Shown: positions 7,930-15,058 of the stretch, piece by piece
Numbering within the stretch: the stretch's first letter is position 1
Layout of the letters: every line of letters begins with the position of its first letter
Source of the DNA: Planctomycetota bacterium
Lineage (GTDB): Bacteria > Planctomycetota > JAPUJT01
DNA: 35,739 nt
Assembly: GCA_027296055.1 (NCBI GenBank)
Contig: JAPUJT010000072.1
Coordinates: 1 to 35,739 of the forward strand
Direction: 5' to 3'
Made by a program: the position numbers and the translations under genes
The notes under the pieces: model-generated
The model's database searches: none
What the model was told of the DNA's origin: nothing
The model's input: the letters and a program-made list of their open reading frames with translations, nothing else

Positions 7930-8379
7930 ATGCGCCCCGCTCCACTCGCTGCCCTCGTCTCGTTGATACTCGTCTTCGGTCCCGCCTACGCCTATCAGGG
8001 AAAATCGGCCTCCGCTCCCGGTCAGCAGAAGAAGAAGGCGCACAGCGACATCAAAAAATGGGTCAAGCTGAAGAACCGCAAGGTGAAGCAGGAGATTCAG
8101 TTTTACGATACCTTGATCAAGAAGGGCGTCTCCCACTCCGACGCCTGCAAGACGGTGAAGATCATCGTGGACAACGACCTGAACGTGGGTCACCTGAGTC
8201 ACTTCCTCCGTCGCAGGGCCGACGCGGGAATCCGGGGCCGCGTGCTCGGCGAGACGATCAGCCGTGAAGTGAAGAAGAAGGCAGAAGAGAAGAGGAAGAA
8301 AAAGGCCGCCCGGAAGAAGACTTCCGCCAAACCGAAGCCCAAGCCGAAGCCCAAGCCGAAAGGCAAGTCTGGCAAATAG
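7930..8379 (+). CDS. Small secreted Lys-rich protein with a KPKPKP tail
   Basis: 149 residues. The start is set by an excellent ribosome binding site, AAGGAGGT (7917-7924), six bases before the ATG at 7930; longer in-frame starts lack one. A signal peptide (LAALVSLILVFGPAYA, then YQ) is followed by a basic helical region with KKWVKLKNRKVKQEIQFYD, GVSHSDACKTVKIIVDNDL and GHLSHFLRRRADAGIRGR. The tail is almost pure Lys, Ala and Pro, ending KPKPKPKPKPKGK. The mature protein is strongly basic, so it may bind anionic polymers such as polysaccharide, nucleic acid or peptidoglycan; that is inference. I recognise no family. It is the first gene of a short plus-strand island. Confidence 0.75.
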   Translation: MRPAPLAALVSLILVFGPAYAYQGKSASAPGQQKKKAHSDIKKWVKLKNRKVKQEIQFYDTLIKKGVSHSDACKTVKIIVDNDLNVGHLSHFLRRRADAGIRGRVLGETISREVKKKAEEKRKKKAARKKTSAKPKPKPKPKPKGKSGK

Positions 8380-8431
8380 CCGCCTCGACGGGCCACGCCT
8401 CCAGGCCCCGAATCTCGATCCCTCCAGGTCC

Positions 8432-8460
8432 TTGCCCGGAGGGTCCTCTGCGAATAGAAT
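8432..8460 (+). promoter_or_regulatory. Sigma70-type promoter ahead of the coiled-coil gene
   Basis: TTGCCC (8432-8437), a 17-base spacer and TAGAAT (8455-8460), in the 148-base gap between two plus-strand genes. It is 67 bases ahead of the first possible start codon. A CCCTCC/GGAGGG hairpin (8420-8443) overlaps its -35 box and could end transcription from the gene before, but no T run follows it. Confidence 0.5.
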
Positions 8461-8527
8461 GGCGTGGGCTGCAGGCACGGCCGCGCGCGCCGGAGTCGGG
8501 GCCTACCTCCAACAAGGGCCATAGATC

Positions 8528-10258
8528 GTGAGCTTCCCCCCGGCCCCGAGGGCCGGATGGGAGACTCGGACGAGAGGGCAACGGGAATCTTCAGTGCCTG
8601 AAAAACCGACCATATCCAGGAGGGCGAAGATCGAGCCAGAGGTTCGGGCCTTGATGGAAGGGGTCGTGCGGGAGTTTGCCGAGGCCGACTCGCAAGAGCT
8701 CATCAAGGAGATCGCTCGCTGCCGGCTCCTCATCAAGGAAATCGAAGACAAGGATCTTCCGACCTCGCTGGATGTGAAGCATCTGACGCACCAGGCCCAG
8801 GACCTGGAAGGATACGTCGATGTACTGCGGAAGGATCTTCTCGTCGCCGAGGACGAGAGGAAGGATCTGCGAGCGTCGCTCGACGATGAGAAGCTGGAGC
8901 TGGAGAAGGAGTGCAAGACCTACAAGAACAAGGTCACCCGTCTCGAAGAGTCCGTGAAGTCGGTCAAGACCGAGCTCGCCCGGGCCCTGAAAAGGGAGCG
9001 GACTTCCTCCAGGAAGGGAGAGGGTGCGGAGAGCCAGCGCCTCGACGCGCAGTCGAAGCTCGAGGCCCTGGGCCAGGAGAAGGGAAAACTCGTCGAGGGT
9101 CTCGAGGCGCGCGAGGTCCTACTCGAGGAGGCTCGAGCCCGCCTGGAAAAATCCAAGGAGGAGAGCGAGGCGGAGCTGGGCCGGCTGAGGAAGGACCTGA
9201 GCCGTCTCGAAGGCAAGCTGAAGCAGAAAGCGAAATCAGGGCCTGAGGACGGGAAGCTCGCCAAGAAACTCCGTGACGCCGAGGCCGCGTTGCGGGCGCG
9301 GCAGACGGCGCTCGAGGCACAGGCTCGCGAGATGAACCGCCTGCGGCGCCAGGCCGGCGGAGCAGACCGGCAGGATGATACGATCAAGGCCCTCGAGGGC
9401 GAGATCAACGGGGCGGCCGTGAATATGGATGCCCTTCAGAAGGAATCTGATGCGCTGCGGAAGCGCATCGCAGAGCTGGAGGAGGGCGAGGGCGTCCCGG
9501 CGGGGCCGGGCAAGGAACTGGAGCCGAAGCTGGAACGGCTCAAGGCGGAGGCGGAGAAGTGGCACGAAGCGTATCAGGGGAAGAACGATGTCTCCGATCC
9601 GGAGCGCCGCGTCCTCGAGCTCGAGATCACCCTCCTGAACGAGGAGTCAGAGCGCAAGGAGGAAACAGGGAAGCTCCGGTCCAGGGTCAAGACGCTGGAG
9701 AGGGAGATTTCGACGGCGACGGAGGCCGAGAAGCATCTGCGCTCGGACGTCGAGGACATCACGGCGCTGGCGATGGTGGAGCGAGAGAGCCTGATCACGC
9801 TCCAGAAAGAGCTGGACGAGGCGCGAAAGAACCCCTCCGCGAGTTCAGCCAGTTCCGAGGAGGGCTCCGTATCCGGCCGCCACGGGGCGGCGCTGCGGAC
9901 CCAGATCGAGGAGATGGGAAAGTACGCGGAAGGCGTCATCTCCCAGGGTCAGAGGATCGAGGACTCCCTCGAGAGATTGCGGGATACGAAAGACGACGAC
10001 GCGGCGACATCGAAGCGGCTCACCGCGCTCAAGGGCCAGTCCGAGGAGATCGCATCGACTCTGGAAGAGATGTCAAGATCGATCGAGGATGAGAAGTCCT
10101 CGGCATCCGGCAGATGGAGCGAGCTGGAGGAGAGCGTGCAGAGTCGTCGCGAGCAGGAGAAGGAGCTCCTCGAGCGCCTCGCGAAGATACGCGAGGATCT
10201 ATCCGACACGGGAAACGAGGAGAGCGACAGCAAATCCCAGGACCATCAAAAGCCCTAG
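8528..10258 (+). CDS. Long coiled-coil protein, function unknown
   Basis: Up to 576 residues, of which about 60-560 look like nearly continuous coiled coil rich in Glu, Lys, Arg and Leu (for example EKECKTYKNKVTRLEESV and RSRVKTLEREISTATEAEK). The short N-terminal head contains EVRALMEGVVREFAEADS. It has no signal peptide or membrane segment. Two starts are possible: GTG at 8528, with AAGGG nine bases upstream, and GTG at 8594 (554 residues). The first 22 residues of the longer form look like translated non-coding sequence, so 8594 is a real alternative. The last 60 bases overlap the convergent double-receiver gene in phase. SMC-like or filament-like scaffolds are possible, but there are no ATPase motifs. 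Confidence 0.75.
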   Translation: MSFPPAPRAGWETRTRGQRESSVPEKPTISRRAKIEPEVRALMEGVVREFAEADSQELIKEIARCRLLIKEIEDKDLPTSLDVKHLTHQAQDLEGYVDVLRKDLLVAEDERKDLRASLDDEKLELEKECKTYKNKVTRLEESVKSVKTELARALKRERTSSRKGEGAESQRLDAQSKLEALGQEKGKLVEGLEAREVLLEEARARLEKSKEESEAELGRLRKDLSRLEGKLKQKAKSGPEDGKLAKKLRDAEAALRARQTALEAQAREMNRLRRQAGGADRQDDTIKALEGEINGAAVNMDALQKESDALRKRIAELEEGEGVPAGPGKELEPKLERLKAEAEKWHEAYQGKNDVSDPERRVLELEITLLNEESERKEETGKLRSRVKTLEREISTATEAEKHLRSDVEDITALAMVERESLITLQKELDEARKNPSASSASSEEGSVSGRHGAALRTQIEEMGKYAEGVISQGQRIEDSLERLRDTKDDDAATSKRLTALKGQSEEIASTLEEMSRSIEDEKSSASGRWSELEESVQSRREQEKELLERLAKIREDLSDTGNEESDSKSQDHQKP

Positions 10259-11077
10259 CCCTCGTATCGCCGTTTTCCTGCGTTCATGCCTTCGAAGAGC
10301 CCGAGACCACCAGGAAAGCACTTCAGGATCCTCGCCGTCCGCGACTCCGCGCTTGAGGTTTCGTAGGTCCGTTATGAGCCCCTCGAGGTCGAACGGCTTC
10401 GTCCAGACGGTTGCCTGACCCTGGGCCACGCTCCCGCCGTCCGCAGCTGCCGTCATGGCGCCTGCGGTGAGAACAATCTTCGTTTGCGCCCGGATCGTCT
10501 CCAAGGTGCTCCTCACGGACGGCGCGTTCGGGTCCAACCTGAGGAGATCCGCGACGAAGATCGTATACGGCCGAGAGGCCTGGGTCGCTCTCTCGAGCGC
10601 CTCACGGGAATCGGATGTGGAGTCGACCTGGTATCCTTCCCGCCTCAACAGTCTCTCCAGGAAAATGCGAGTAGCGGGACGACCTTCGAGGACGAGGGCG
10701 GAGGGTATCGGAGGACACTCCCGTGAGGCCTCCTCCACCGCTTCGAGGAGTTCAGGCCAATCGATGGGCTTGGAGAAGACTGCAGCAGCCCCTCCGGAGA
10801 TGGCCCTCTCCCGGGTCGCGGGCGTCATCCCTCCCGACATCAGGATCACCGGATACTGATCTCCGAGGCGCTCCAGAAGGTCCAGGCCGCCGACACGAGG
10901 CATCTGAATGTCGGAAACGACCACATCGACCGGCCCGCTCCGAGCGGCCTCCAGCGCCTCGGCGCCCTCTCGAGCCTCGGTCACGAGGTAGCCCGCAGAG
11001 CGAAAGCGCCCGGCGAGCAGTTCCCTGTGGGTCGCATCATCATCGACGATCAAGACGTTGTGTTTTTCATCCACCAT
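10199..11077 (-). CDS. Double-receiver protein with C-terminal membrane segment
   Basis: 292 residues. Residues about 5-118 are a complete response-regulator receiver: acidic pair D12/D13, phospho-acceptor D56 in VVSDIQMP, and K103 in FSKP. Residues about 126-240 are a second, degenerate receiver: the acidic pair is lost, but an Asp (FVADLL) and Lys (TKPFD) remain. Residues about 272-289 (LGLLMVLGFAVALLVSR) form one transmembrane helix after a basic stretch (RRHERRK), so the receivers would face the cytoplasm. No output domain is present. The gene lies 46 bases after the receiver-kinase gene, its likely partner. Its final 20 codons, which encode the helix and the stop, overlap the convergent coiled-coil gene. 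Confidence 0.82.
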   Translation of the reverse strand: MVDEKHNVLIVDDDATHRELLAGRFRSAGYLVTEAREGAEALEAARSGPVDVVVSDIQMPRVGGLDLLERLGDQYPVILMSGGMTPATRERAISGGAAAVFSKPIDWPELLEAVEEASRECPPIPSALVLEGRPATRIFLERLLRREGYQVDSTSDSREALERATQASRPYTIFVADLLRLDPNAPSVRSTLETIRAQTKIVLTAGAMTAAADGGSVAQGQATVWTKPFDLEGLITDLRNLKRGVADGEDPEVLSWWSRALRRHERRKTAIRGLGLLMVLGFAVALLVSRVG

Positions 11078-11123
11078 GATGATTCTCGGGATGGCCGGGG
11101 CCGGGGACCACGTCGTTCCGGGG

Positions 11124-12332
11124 TCACGGACATGCCATGCTCCGTGAGCGACCCTTCTGCGTGGTCCGTGGTCGGGGGCACGGGAACCAGACTCGAAACG
11201 ATGCCCCCTCGTCAGGGTCCCTCACCAGGTCTATCGTCCCTCCGTGGGCCTGGACGATGTCGGTGCAGATCTTCAGGCCGAGGCCCATCCTCCCCCGCCA
11301 GGTCGTCACAAACGGCTTGAAGACACGTTCCTGATCCTCGAGGGGGATTCCCGGCCCGGTGTCCGAGACGGAGAAGCCCATGCCGAGGCCTTCCTCCGAT
11401 CGGTCTTCCGAATAGGTACGGATCGTGATCCTGCCTCCCTCGCTCATGGCTTGCGCCGCGTTGATCATCAGTTGCAGCAGGACCTGCTGTACTTGCGCCC
11501 GATCGATCGGGCAGGAAAGGTCCTCGGCGGAGAAGTCCTTCACGACTTCGATCTTTCCAAACGTGAAGAGATGGGGCTCGGCGAGCAGAAGGGCCTCGTC
11601 CGCGACTTCATTCAGATCCTGGACCAACCTCTCCGAACTCCAGTCCCGCGAGAGACCGAGGAGATGCTGGGTAACGTGGCGGATCCTTTCGCCCTGCTCG
11701 CGGATCAACTTGGCGTTCTTCCTCGTCTGATCCGCCCCTTGGCCGGCCGCCAGGATGAGGTCGGAGAAGCCAAGAATCGCGGAGAGTGGGTTGTTCAGCT
11801 CGTGAGCCACACTCGCGGACAAAACCCCCATCGGGGAGAGTCGGTCGAACCCTCTCTCCCGCCCGCGCATTCCCCAGAGGAAGGCCCCTGCCGCTCCGAA
11901 TTGCTGCGCCTCGGTGCGGATCGTCTGTTCTCGATCTACCAGGTGCTGGCGATTCTGATGGACCAGCCTTCTATGCTCGAGGGCCTGCTTGGTCTTTACG
12001 ATGAGTTCGTCCAGATTGAAGGGCTTGGCGATATAGTCGAAGGCGCCCAGCTTCAAGGCGGAGACGGCGACATCCACCTCTACCACAGCGGAAAGCAAGA
12101 TGATCTCCGTGTCGGGCGAGCATTCCCTGACCTTCTGGAGGAGGGCGATCCCGTCCATCTCGGGCATTCGAATGTCGCTGATGAGGAGCGAAAATTCGGC
12201 CTTCCGGATCTCCGTCAGGGCCCTCTTCGCGGAGTCTGCTGAGGTGACTTCGTAGCCTTCATGCTCCAAGGTCTCCTGTATGAGCTGACAAACCGAGGAT
12301 TCGTCATCGACGACAAGGACCCGTTCGGCCAT
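11124..12332 (-). CDS. Receiver-histidine kinase hybrid without membrane segments
   Basis: 402 residues. An N-terminal receiver (D9/D10, acceptor D53 in LLISDIRMP, K103 in IAKPF) is followed by a short helical linker (about 110-150). A HisKA phosphotransfer helix has H177 in ASVAHELNNPLS. The HATPase domain shows the N box with N291 (LMINAAQAM), G1 (SVSDTGPGIP), F (FKPFVTT) and G2 (GLGLKI). There is no sensor or membrane part, so input must come through the receiver or a partner. Proteins of this layout take phosphate from other kinases and relay it to receivers. Neighbours on both sides encode receivers, so a local phosphorelay is likely. The start is ATG at 12332 with a weak AGGT site. Confidence 0.88.
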   Translation of the reverse strand: MAERVLVVDDESSVCQLIQETLEHEGYEVTSADSAKRALTEIRKAEFSLLISDIRMPEMDGIALLQKVRECSPDTEIILLSAVVEVDVAVSALKLGAFDYIAKPFNLDELIVKTKQALEHRRLVHQNRQHLVDREQTIRTEAQQFGAAGAFLWGMRGRERGFDRLSPMGVLSASVAHELNNPLSAILGFSDLILAAGQGADQTRKNAKLIREQGERIRHVTQHLLGLSRDWSSERLVQDLNEVADEALLLAEPHLFTFGKIEVVKDFSAEDLSCPIDRAQVQQVLLQLMINAAQAMSEGGRITIRTYSEDRSEEGLGMGFSVSDTGPGIPLEDQERVFKPFVTTWRGRMGLGLKICTDIVQAHGGTIDLVRDPDEGASFRVWFPCPRPRTTQKGRSRSMACP

Positions 12333-12507
12333 GCGAACCTAGACCTTTCTGGACTCACCCAGACCATTTCGGCTGGCACCTCCCCTCGACCCTTCTAACC
12401 GCAACAGACATACCAAGATCCGGTCTGGCCTGAAGAAGACTTCAAACTCTTGGGGAGGAAAGCCTTTAGGAAAGATCTCTTCCCGCGGACGCAGCGGATA
12501 TCGGTGG

Positions 12508-12544
12508 GGTTTCGTCCCCTTTCGGGAAAGGGAAACCACTTTTT
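12508..12544. other. Intergenic hairpin between response regulator and kinase genes
   Basis: GGTTT (12508-12512) pairs with AAACC (12533-12537), and CCCTTT (12517-12522) pairs with AAAGGG (12527-12532) around the loop CGGG; a four-base bulge separates the two stems. A T5 run (12540-12544) follows on the plus strand, so on the minus strand, where the genes lie, the run is A5 and precedes the hairpin. It may attenuate or stabilise the minus transcript. I see nothing else in the 223-base gap apart from the kinase gene leader. Confidence 0.4.
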
Positions 12545-12555
12545 GGGGCGGAGGT

Positions 12556-12942
12556 TCAGGTAAGTGCGTGAGCCACCTTGCAGGCGACATCGGCGATGCG
12601 GAACGGCTTTTCGACGAACTGGATGGGACCGAACGTGCGGCAGATGTCCTGGTTCTCGTCCTCCGGCTGGGTCGAGAGGATGACGATCGGAATCCGGGAG
12701 GTGCGATCGTTCTCCTTGAGCCTGAGCAGGAGCGAGTATCCGTCCAGTTGGGGCATATTCAGGTCGAGAAGCATGCAGTCGGGCGCCTCGCTGGAGGCCT
12801 GCCGGAGGGCATCCTTCCCACTCGTAGCAGAGGTCACTTCATAGCCTTCCCTTTCCAGCCACTCGGAGAGAAGCGAGAGGGTCTTTCGATCATCGTCCGC
12901 GATCAGGATCTTTCTCCTTTTCTCCACCGGGCTCTCGGCCAC
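12556..12942 (-). CDS. Stand-alone CheY-like response regulator
   Basis: 128 residues, a single receiver domain and nothing more. The start is the GTG at 12942, chosen because AAAGGAGG (12950-12957) lies seven bases upstream; longer in-frame starts have no site and encode unlikely sequence. Key residues: acidic D16-D18 (LIADDD), acceptor D60 (LLDLNMP), Ser in VILST, and K112 in VEKPF. As a one-domain regulator it should act by protein contact or pass phosphate on. The downstream receiver-kinase gene, 223 bases away on the same strand, is the obvious candidate partner, and motility or pilus control is a possibility given the pil genes elsewhere in the window; that link is inference. Confidence 0.85.
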   Translation of the reverse strand: MAESPVEKRRKILIADDDRKTLSLLSEWLEREGYEVTSATSGKDALRQASSEAPDCMLLDLNMPQLDGYSLLLRLKENDRTSRIPIVILSTQPEDENQDICRTFGPIQFVEKPFRIADVACKVAHALT

Positions 12943-13148
12943 GAGAATGCCTCCTTTCAAATTGAATTCACCCCCATCCCGCACAAATCCCGTACCCGTT
13001 CGAATCAGATCTCGCACGGACCCGAGCATGGACGGCCAGATCGGATGTAAGGAATCGGGCGCAAACAATTTGCGGAGATTGAGCCTTTTCGGAAAGGAGT
13101 CGAGGGGAGGTCGAAATCGTGGGCGAGAGCTGTTCCGGATTCCCAAAG

Positions 13149-13176
13149 GGGGACCGATGATCCCAACTTAGTCCCC
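13149..13176 (-). terminator. Weak terminator-like hairpin after the secreted-protein gene
   Basis: GGGGAC (13149-13154) pairs with GTCCCC (13171-13176) around a 16-base loop, touching the stop codon of the gene ending at 13176. Only CTTT follows on the minus strand, so termination would be inefficient. The rest of 12943-13148 shows no convincing promoter for the CheY-like gene. Confidence 0.3.
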
Positions 13177-14048
13177 TATTTCACTGCCTTCTCCAGGCGG
13201 ATGTCATCCAGGATGACTTCAAGGCGACCCCCTGCCTCATCGTCGTGACGGATCCGCAGGTACTCGATCGAGTCCCACTGCGGGTTGCCGTGCTTCGAGA
13301 AGAGGCTCCCCCGACCCGATAGAGGCATCCGGATCTCCTTCCAGCCGACCCAGTCGACCGCCAACCTGTAGGCCCAGTAGTGATCCATCCCGGACGTGGG
13401 ATCGAATCGAATGTAACTCGGTCTCGGGGACTTCTTCTCGTTGAAGATCCATGCGCAGAAGAATGCGTACTCCCCCCAGTCCAGACCGGTGCAATCGATC
13501 AGAAGGCTCGACCAGCCCGTCCCGGTCTTCCATCGAGCCGATTTCTCCCCGTGCTTCACGAGCTTTGCGTCTTCCACGGGAGTCATCTTCCCGCCGGCTC
13601 GCGTGGGGTCATCCTCATCCCACTCCTCGAAGTCCTCCAGAACGTGGACAAACTGGGAGCGCAAGGCCTGAAGCAAGCCCTTGGCCTTCTCGACAAGCTC
13701 GGGAAATTCCTCGAATTCACCGATGAACTTGTTCAGGTCCCGCACCGGCTTCCGGATCTTCTGACGTTTCCTGTAGTACGTCTCGATCTCATCGAGCGCC
13801 AGGCGCCCCTCCGCCGTTGTCAGAAGATCGGAAACCTCCGCCTTCTCCTCGTCCGTCTTCGCATGCTTGCGGTGGTAGGTCTTTATCGCCTTGATCGCCT
13901 TCTTCCAGTCCTCCTGCTGCATCAGGGACTGGATTTTCTCCATCGCGGACTCCTTCTCGGTATCCGCCCAGGATGAAGGCGAACCCATGAGGAGAACCAG
14001 GAGAATGAGACCTGCGGAGACGCCAGGATGACTCATGCGAACGGACAT
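13176..14048 (-). CDS. Secreted protein with helical N-domain and carbohydrate-binding-like C-domain
   Basis: 290 residues from the ATG at 14048, which has AAAGGGGG four bases upstream; a GTG 15 bases earlier is less likely. A signal peptide (VSAGLILLVLLMGSPSSWA, then DT) is followed by about 100 residues of TPR-like or coiled helices (KIQSLMQQEDWKKAIKAIKTYH). The C-terminal half is a beta-sandwich-like domain: GEKSARWKTGTGWSSLLID, WGEYAFFCAWIFN, VGWKEIRMPLSGRG and LEVILDDIRLEKA. The paired 'W-x-x-I-x-x-P-L' and 'hydrophobic-DDI' strands recall galactose-binding-fold modules that bind sugars. The fold assignment is inference; the exact family is unknown. It lies downstream of tRNA-Pro, 157 bases away. 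Confidence 0.72.
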   Translation of the reverse strand: MSVRMSHPGVSAGLILLVLLMGSPSSWADTEKESAMEKIQSLMQQEDWKKAIKAIKTYHRKHAKTDEEKAEVSDLLTTAEGRLALDEIETYYRKRQKIRKPVRDLNKFIGEFEEFPELVEKAKGLLQALRSQFVHVLEDFEEWDEDDPTRAGGKMTPVEDAKLVKHGEKSARWKTGTGWSSLLIDCTGLDWGEYAFFCAWIFNEKKSPRPSYIRFDPTSGMDHYWAYRLAVDWVGWKEIRMPLSGRGSLFSKHGNPQWDSIEYLRIRHDDEAGGRLEVILDDIRLEKAVK

Positions 14049-14179
14049 CGAACCCCCTTTCACTCGTTGCCCAGGGCATCGGCAGCGTGATGCCGACTAT
14101 CTTATCGGCTCCGAGGGGAAGATGCTTCTCGTGGTGTGGAAGTATCCTTGGAGAAGGAAAGCGGGGCCTGCCCGCCATA

Positions 14180-14196
14180 GCCCGCCTTCGGCGGGC
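14180..14196. other. GC-only hairpin just downstream of tRNA-Pro
   Basis: GCCCGCC (14180-14186) and GGCGGGC (14190-14196) form a perfect seven-pair stem with a three-base loop, nine bases from the encoded CCA end of the tRNA. A further CCCGCC copy lies at 14171-14176. No T run follows, so it may help 3' processing or be a short repetitive element rather than a true terminator. Confidence 0.5.
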
Positions 14197-14205
14197 GACG
14201 GAGGG

Positions 14206-14282
14206 TGGTCGGGGCGACTGGATTTGAACCAGCGACCTCTTGGTCCCGAACCAAGCGCTCTGCCAAGCTGAGCTACGCCCCG
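14206..14282 (-). tRNA. tRNA-Pro, anticodon CGG
   Basis: 77 bases including an encoded CCA end. The acceptor CGGGGCG pairs with CGCCCCG, the anticodon stem is CTTGG/CCAAG with loop TTCGGGA giving anticodon CGG (reads CCG), and the T arm is GCTGG-TTCAAAT-CCAGT with one G-T wobble. The discriminator is A, as in proline tRNAs. A strong promoter lies at 14317-14345 and a GC hairpin follows the 3' end. Confidence 0.97.
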
Positions 14283-14316
14283 GCGTGTCGGTGCGGAAAG
14301 ATGGCGAGGAGCGGTG

Positions 14317-14345
14317 ATTATATCCCCTCGTGGCTCCTTCGACAA
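14317..14345 (-). promoter_or_regulatory. Sigma70 promoter of tRNA-Pro
   Basis: On the minus strand: TTGTCG, a 17-base spacer and a perfect TATAAT. The predicted start is about 30 bases ahead of the mature tRNA 5' end at 14282. Confidence 0.75.
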
Positions 14346-14405
14346 GATAGGCGTGGGCCAGGTCGCGCGAGGTCCACGATCAGATCGGGGAGATTTGGCC
14401 GCAAC

Positions 14406-14434
14406 TTGCCTGCAGCCCGATCCCTGTCTATACT
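14406..14434 (+). promoter_or_regulatory. Sigma70 promoter of the RsbW-type/FHA operon
   Basis: TTGCCT (14406-14411), a 17-base spacer and TATACT (14429-14434). The start near 14441 gives an 80-base leader. That leader holds a seven-pair hairpin, CCTTCCG (14462-14468) with CGGAAGG (14483-14489). It is divergent from the tRNA promoter some 60 bases away. Confidence 0.65.
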
Positions 14435-14518
14435 TGACCGTTAGGGAAATTTGGACAATCACCTTCCGACCTTCGCTGTCGCCGGAAGGATCGCCGGTCA
14501 TCGTACCCCTGGGGGGCA

Positions 14519-15058
14519 GTGGAAGCGATAGACCTCGCCCACTTCGAGTTCAGCGAGTCCAACCTATCATCTGTAGCCCGTCGGGACGACTTCCGCCTAC
14601 GGCTGCCCACCAAACCTATTTACCTGAATATGGCCAAGGGCATCGCCGAAAGATTCCTCCGGGCGCACGGATTGAAGGGCCAGGATCTCGCGAACGTCTT
14701 GGTGGCATTCAAAGAAGCCTTGGCCAACTCGGAGAGGCATGGAAACGGCTCGGACGACCGGAAGCGGATTCACCTCCGCTTCTCCGCCGGGCATGCTCGA
14801 TTGGCCCTCCTCGTCGATGACGAGGGGGAGGGATTCGATCACCGCGGCCTCCTCAAGGAGACCCTGGCGAAGTCTCCGACCCAGTCGGCTCGCGAGCGTC
14901 ACAAGATGGGACAGCTCGGAGGCTTGGGAATCCACCTGATGGTGAAGTGCACCGACTATCTGGAGTTCCGCAACGGAGGCAGGGGAGTGACGCTGGTCAA
15001 GGAGATCGGCCAGAGGACTCCGACCCGGGAGAATCGGCATGGGGACGCTCCCCGCTAA
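14519..15058 (+). CDS. RsbW-type ATPase / anti-sigma-like serine kinase
   Basis: Up to 179 residues, the length of a single GHKL ATPase domain of the RsbW/SpoIIAB type. Visible motifs: N box with E and N in FKEALANSERHGN, G1 in VDDEGEGFDHRG, and G2 in GGLGIHLMVKCTDYLEF. Family members bind a sigma factor and phosphorylate an STAS-domain antagonist; neither partner gene is in this window. The GTG at 14519 follows a run of G residues too close to be a good site, so the true start may lie slightly further in, before FRLRLPTKP where the domain begins. The next gene, starting at 15039, overlaps it by 20 bases, so translation is probably coupled. Confidence 0.82.
   Translation: MEAIDLAHFEFSESNLSSVARRDDFRLRLPTKPIYLNMAKGIAERFLRAHGLKGQDLANVLVAFKEALANSERHGNGSDDRKRIHLRFSAGHARLALLVDDEGEGFDHRGLLKETLAKSPTQSARERHKMGQLGGLGIHLMVKCTDYLEFRNGGRGVTLVKEIGQRTPTRENRHGDAPR

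Noticed and set aside
12943..13146. An N-terminal extension of 68 residues on the CheY-like regulator
   Set aside because: The GTG at 12942 has a near-perfect ribosome binding site and begins directly before the receiver; the extension looks like translated leader DNA.
12943..13175. A sigma54 promoter (GG-N10-GC) upstream of the CheY-like regulator
   Set aside because: TGGCC and TGC occur, but their spacing is eight bases rather than ten. No good sigma70 pair was found either.
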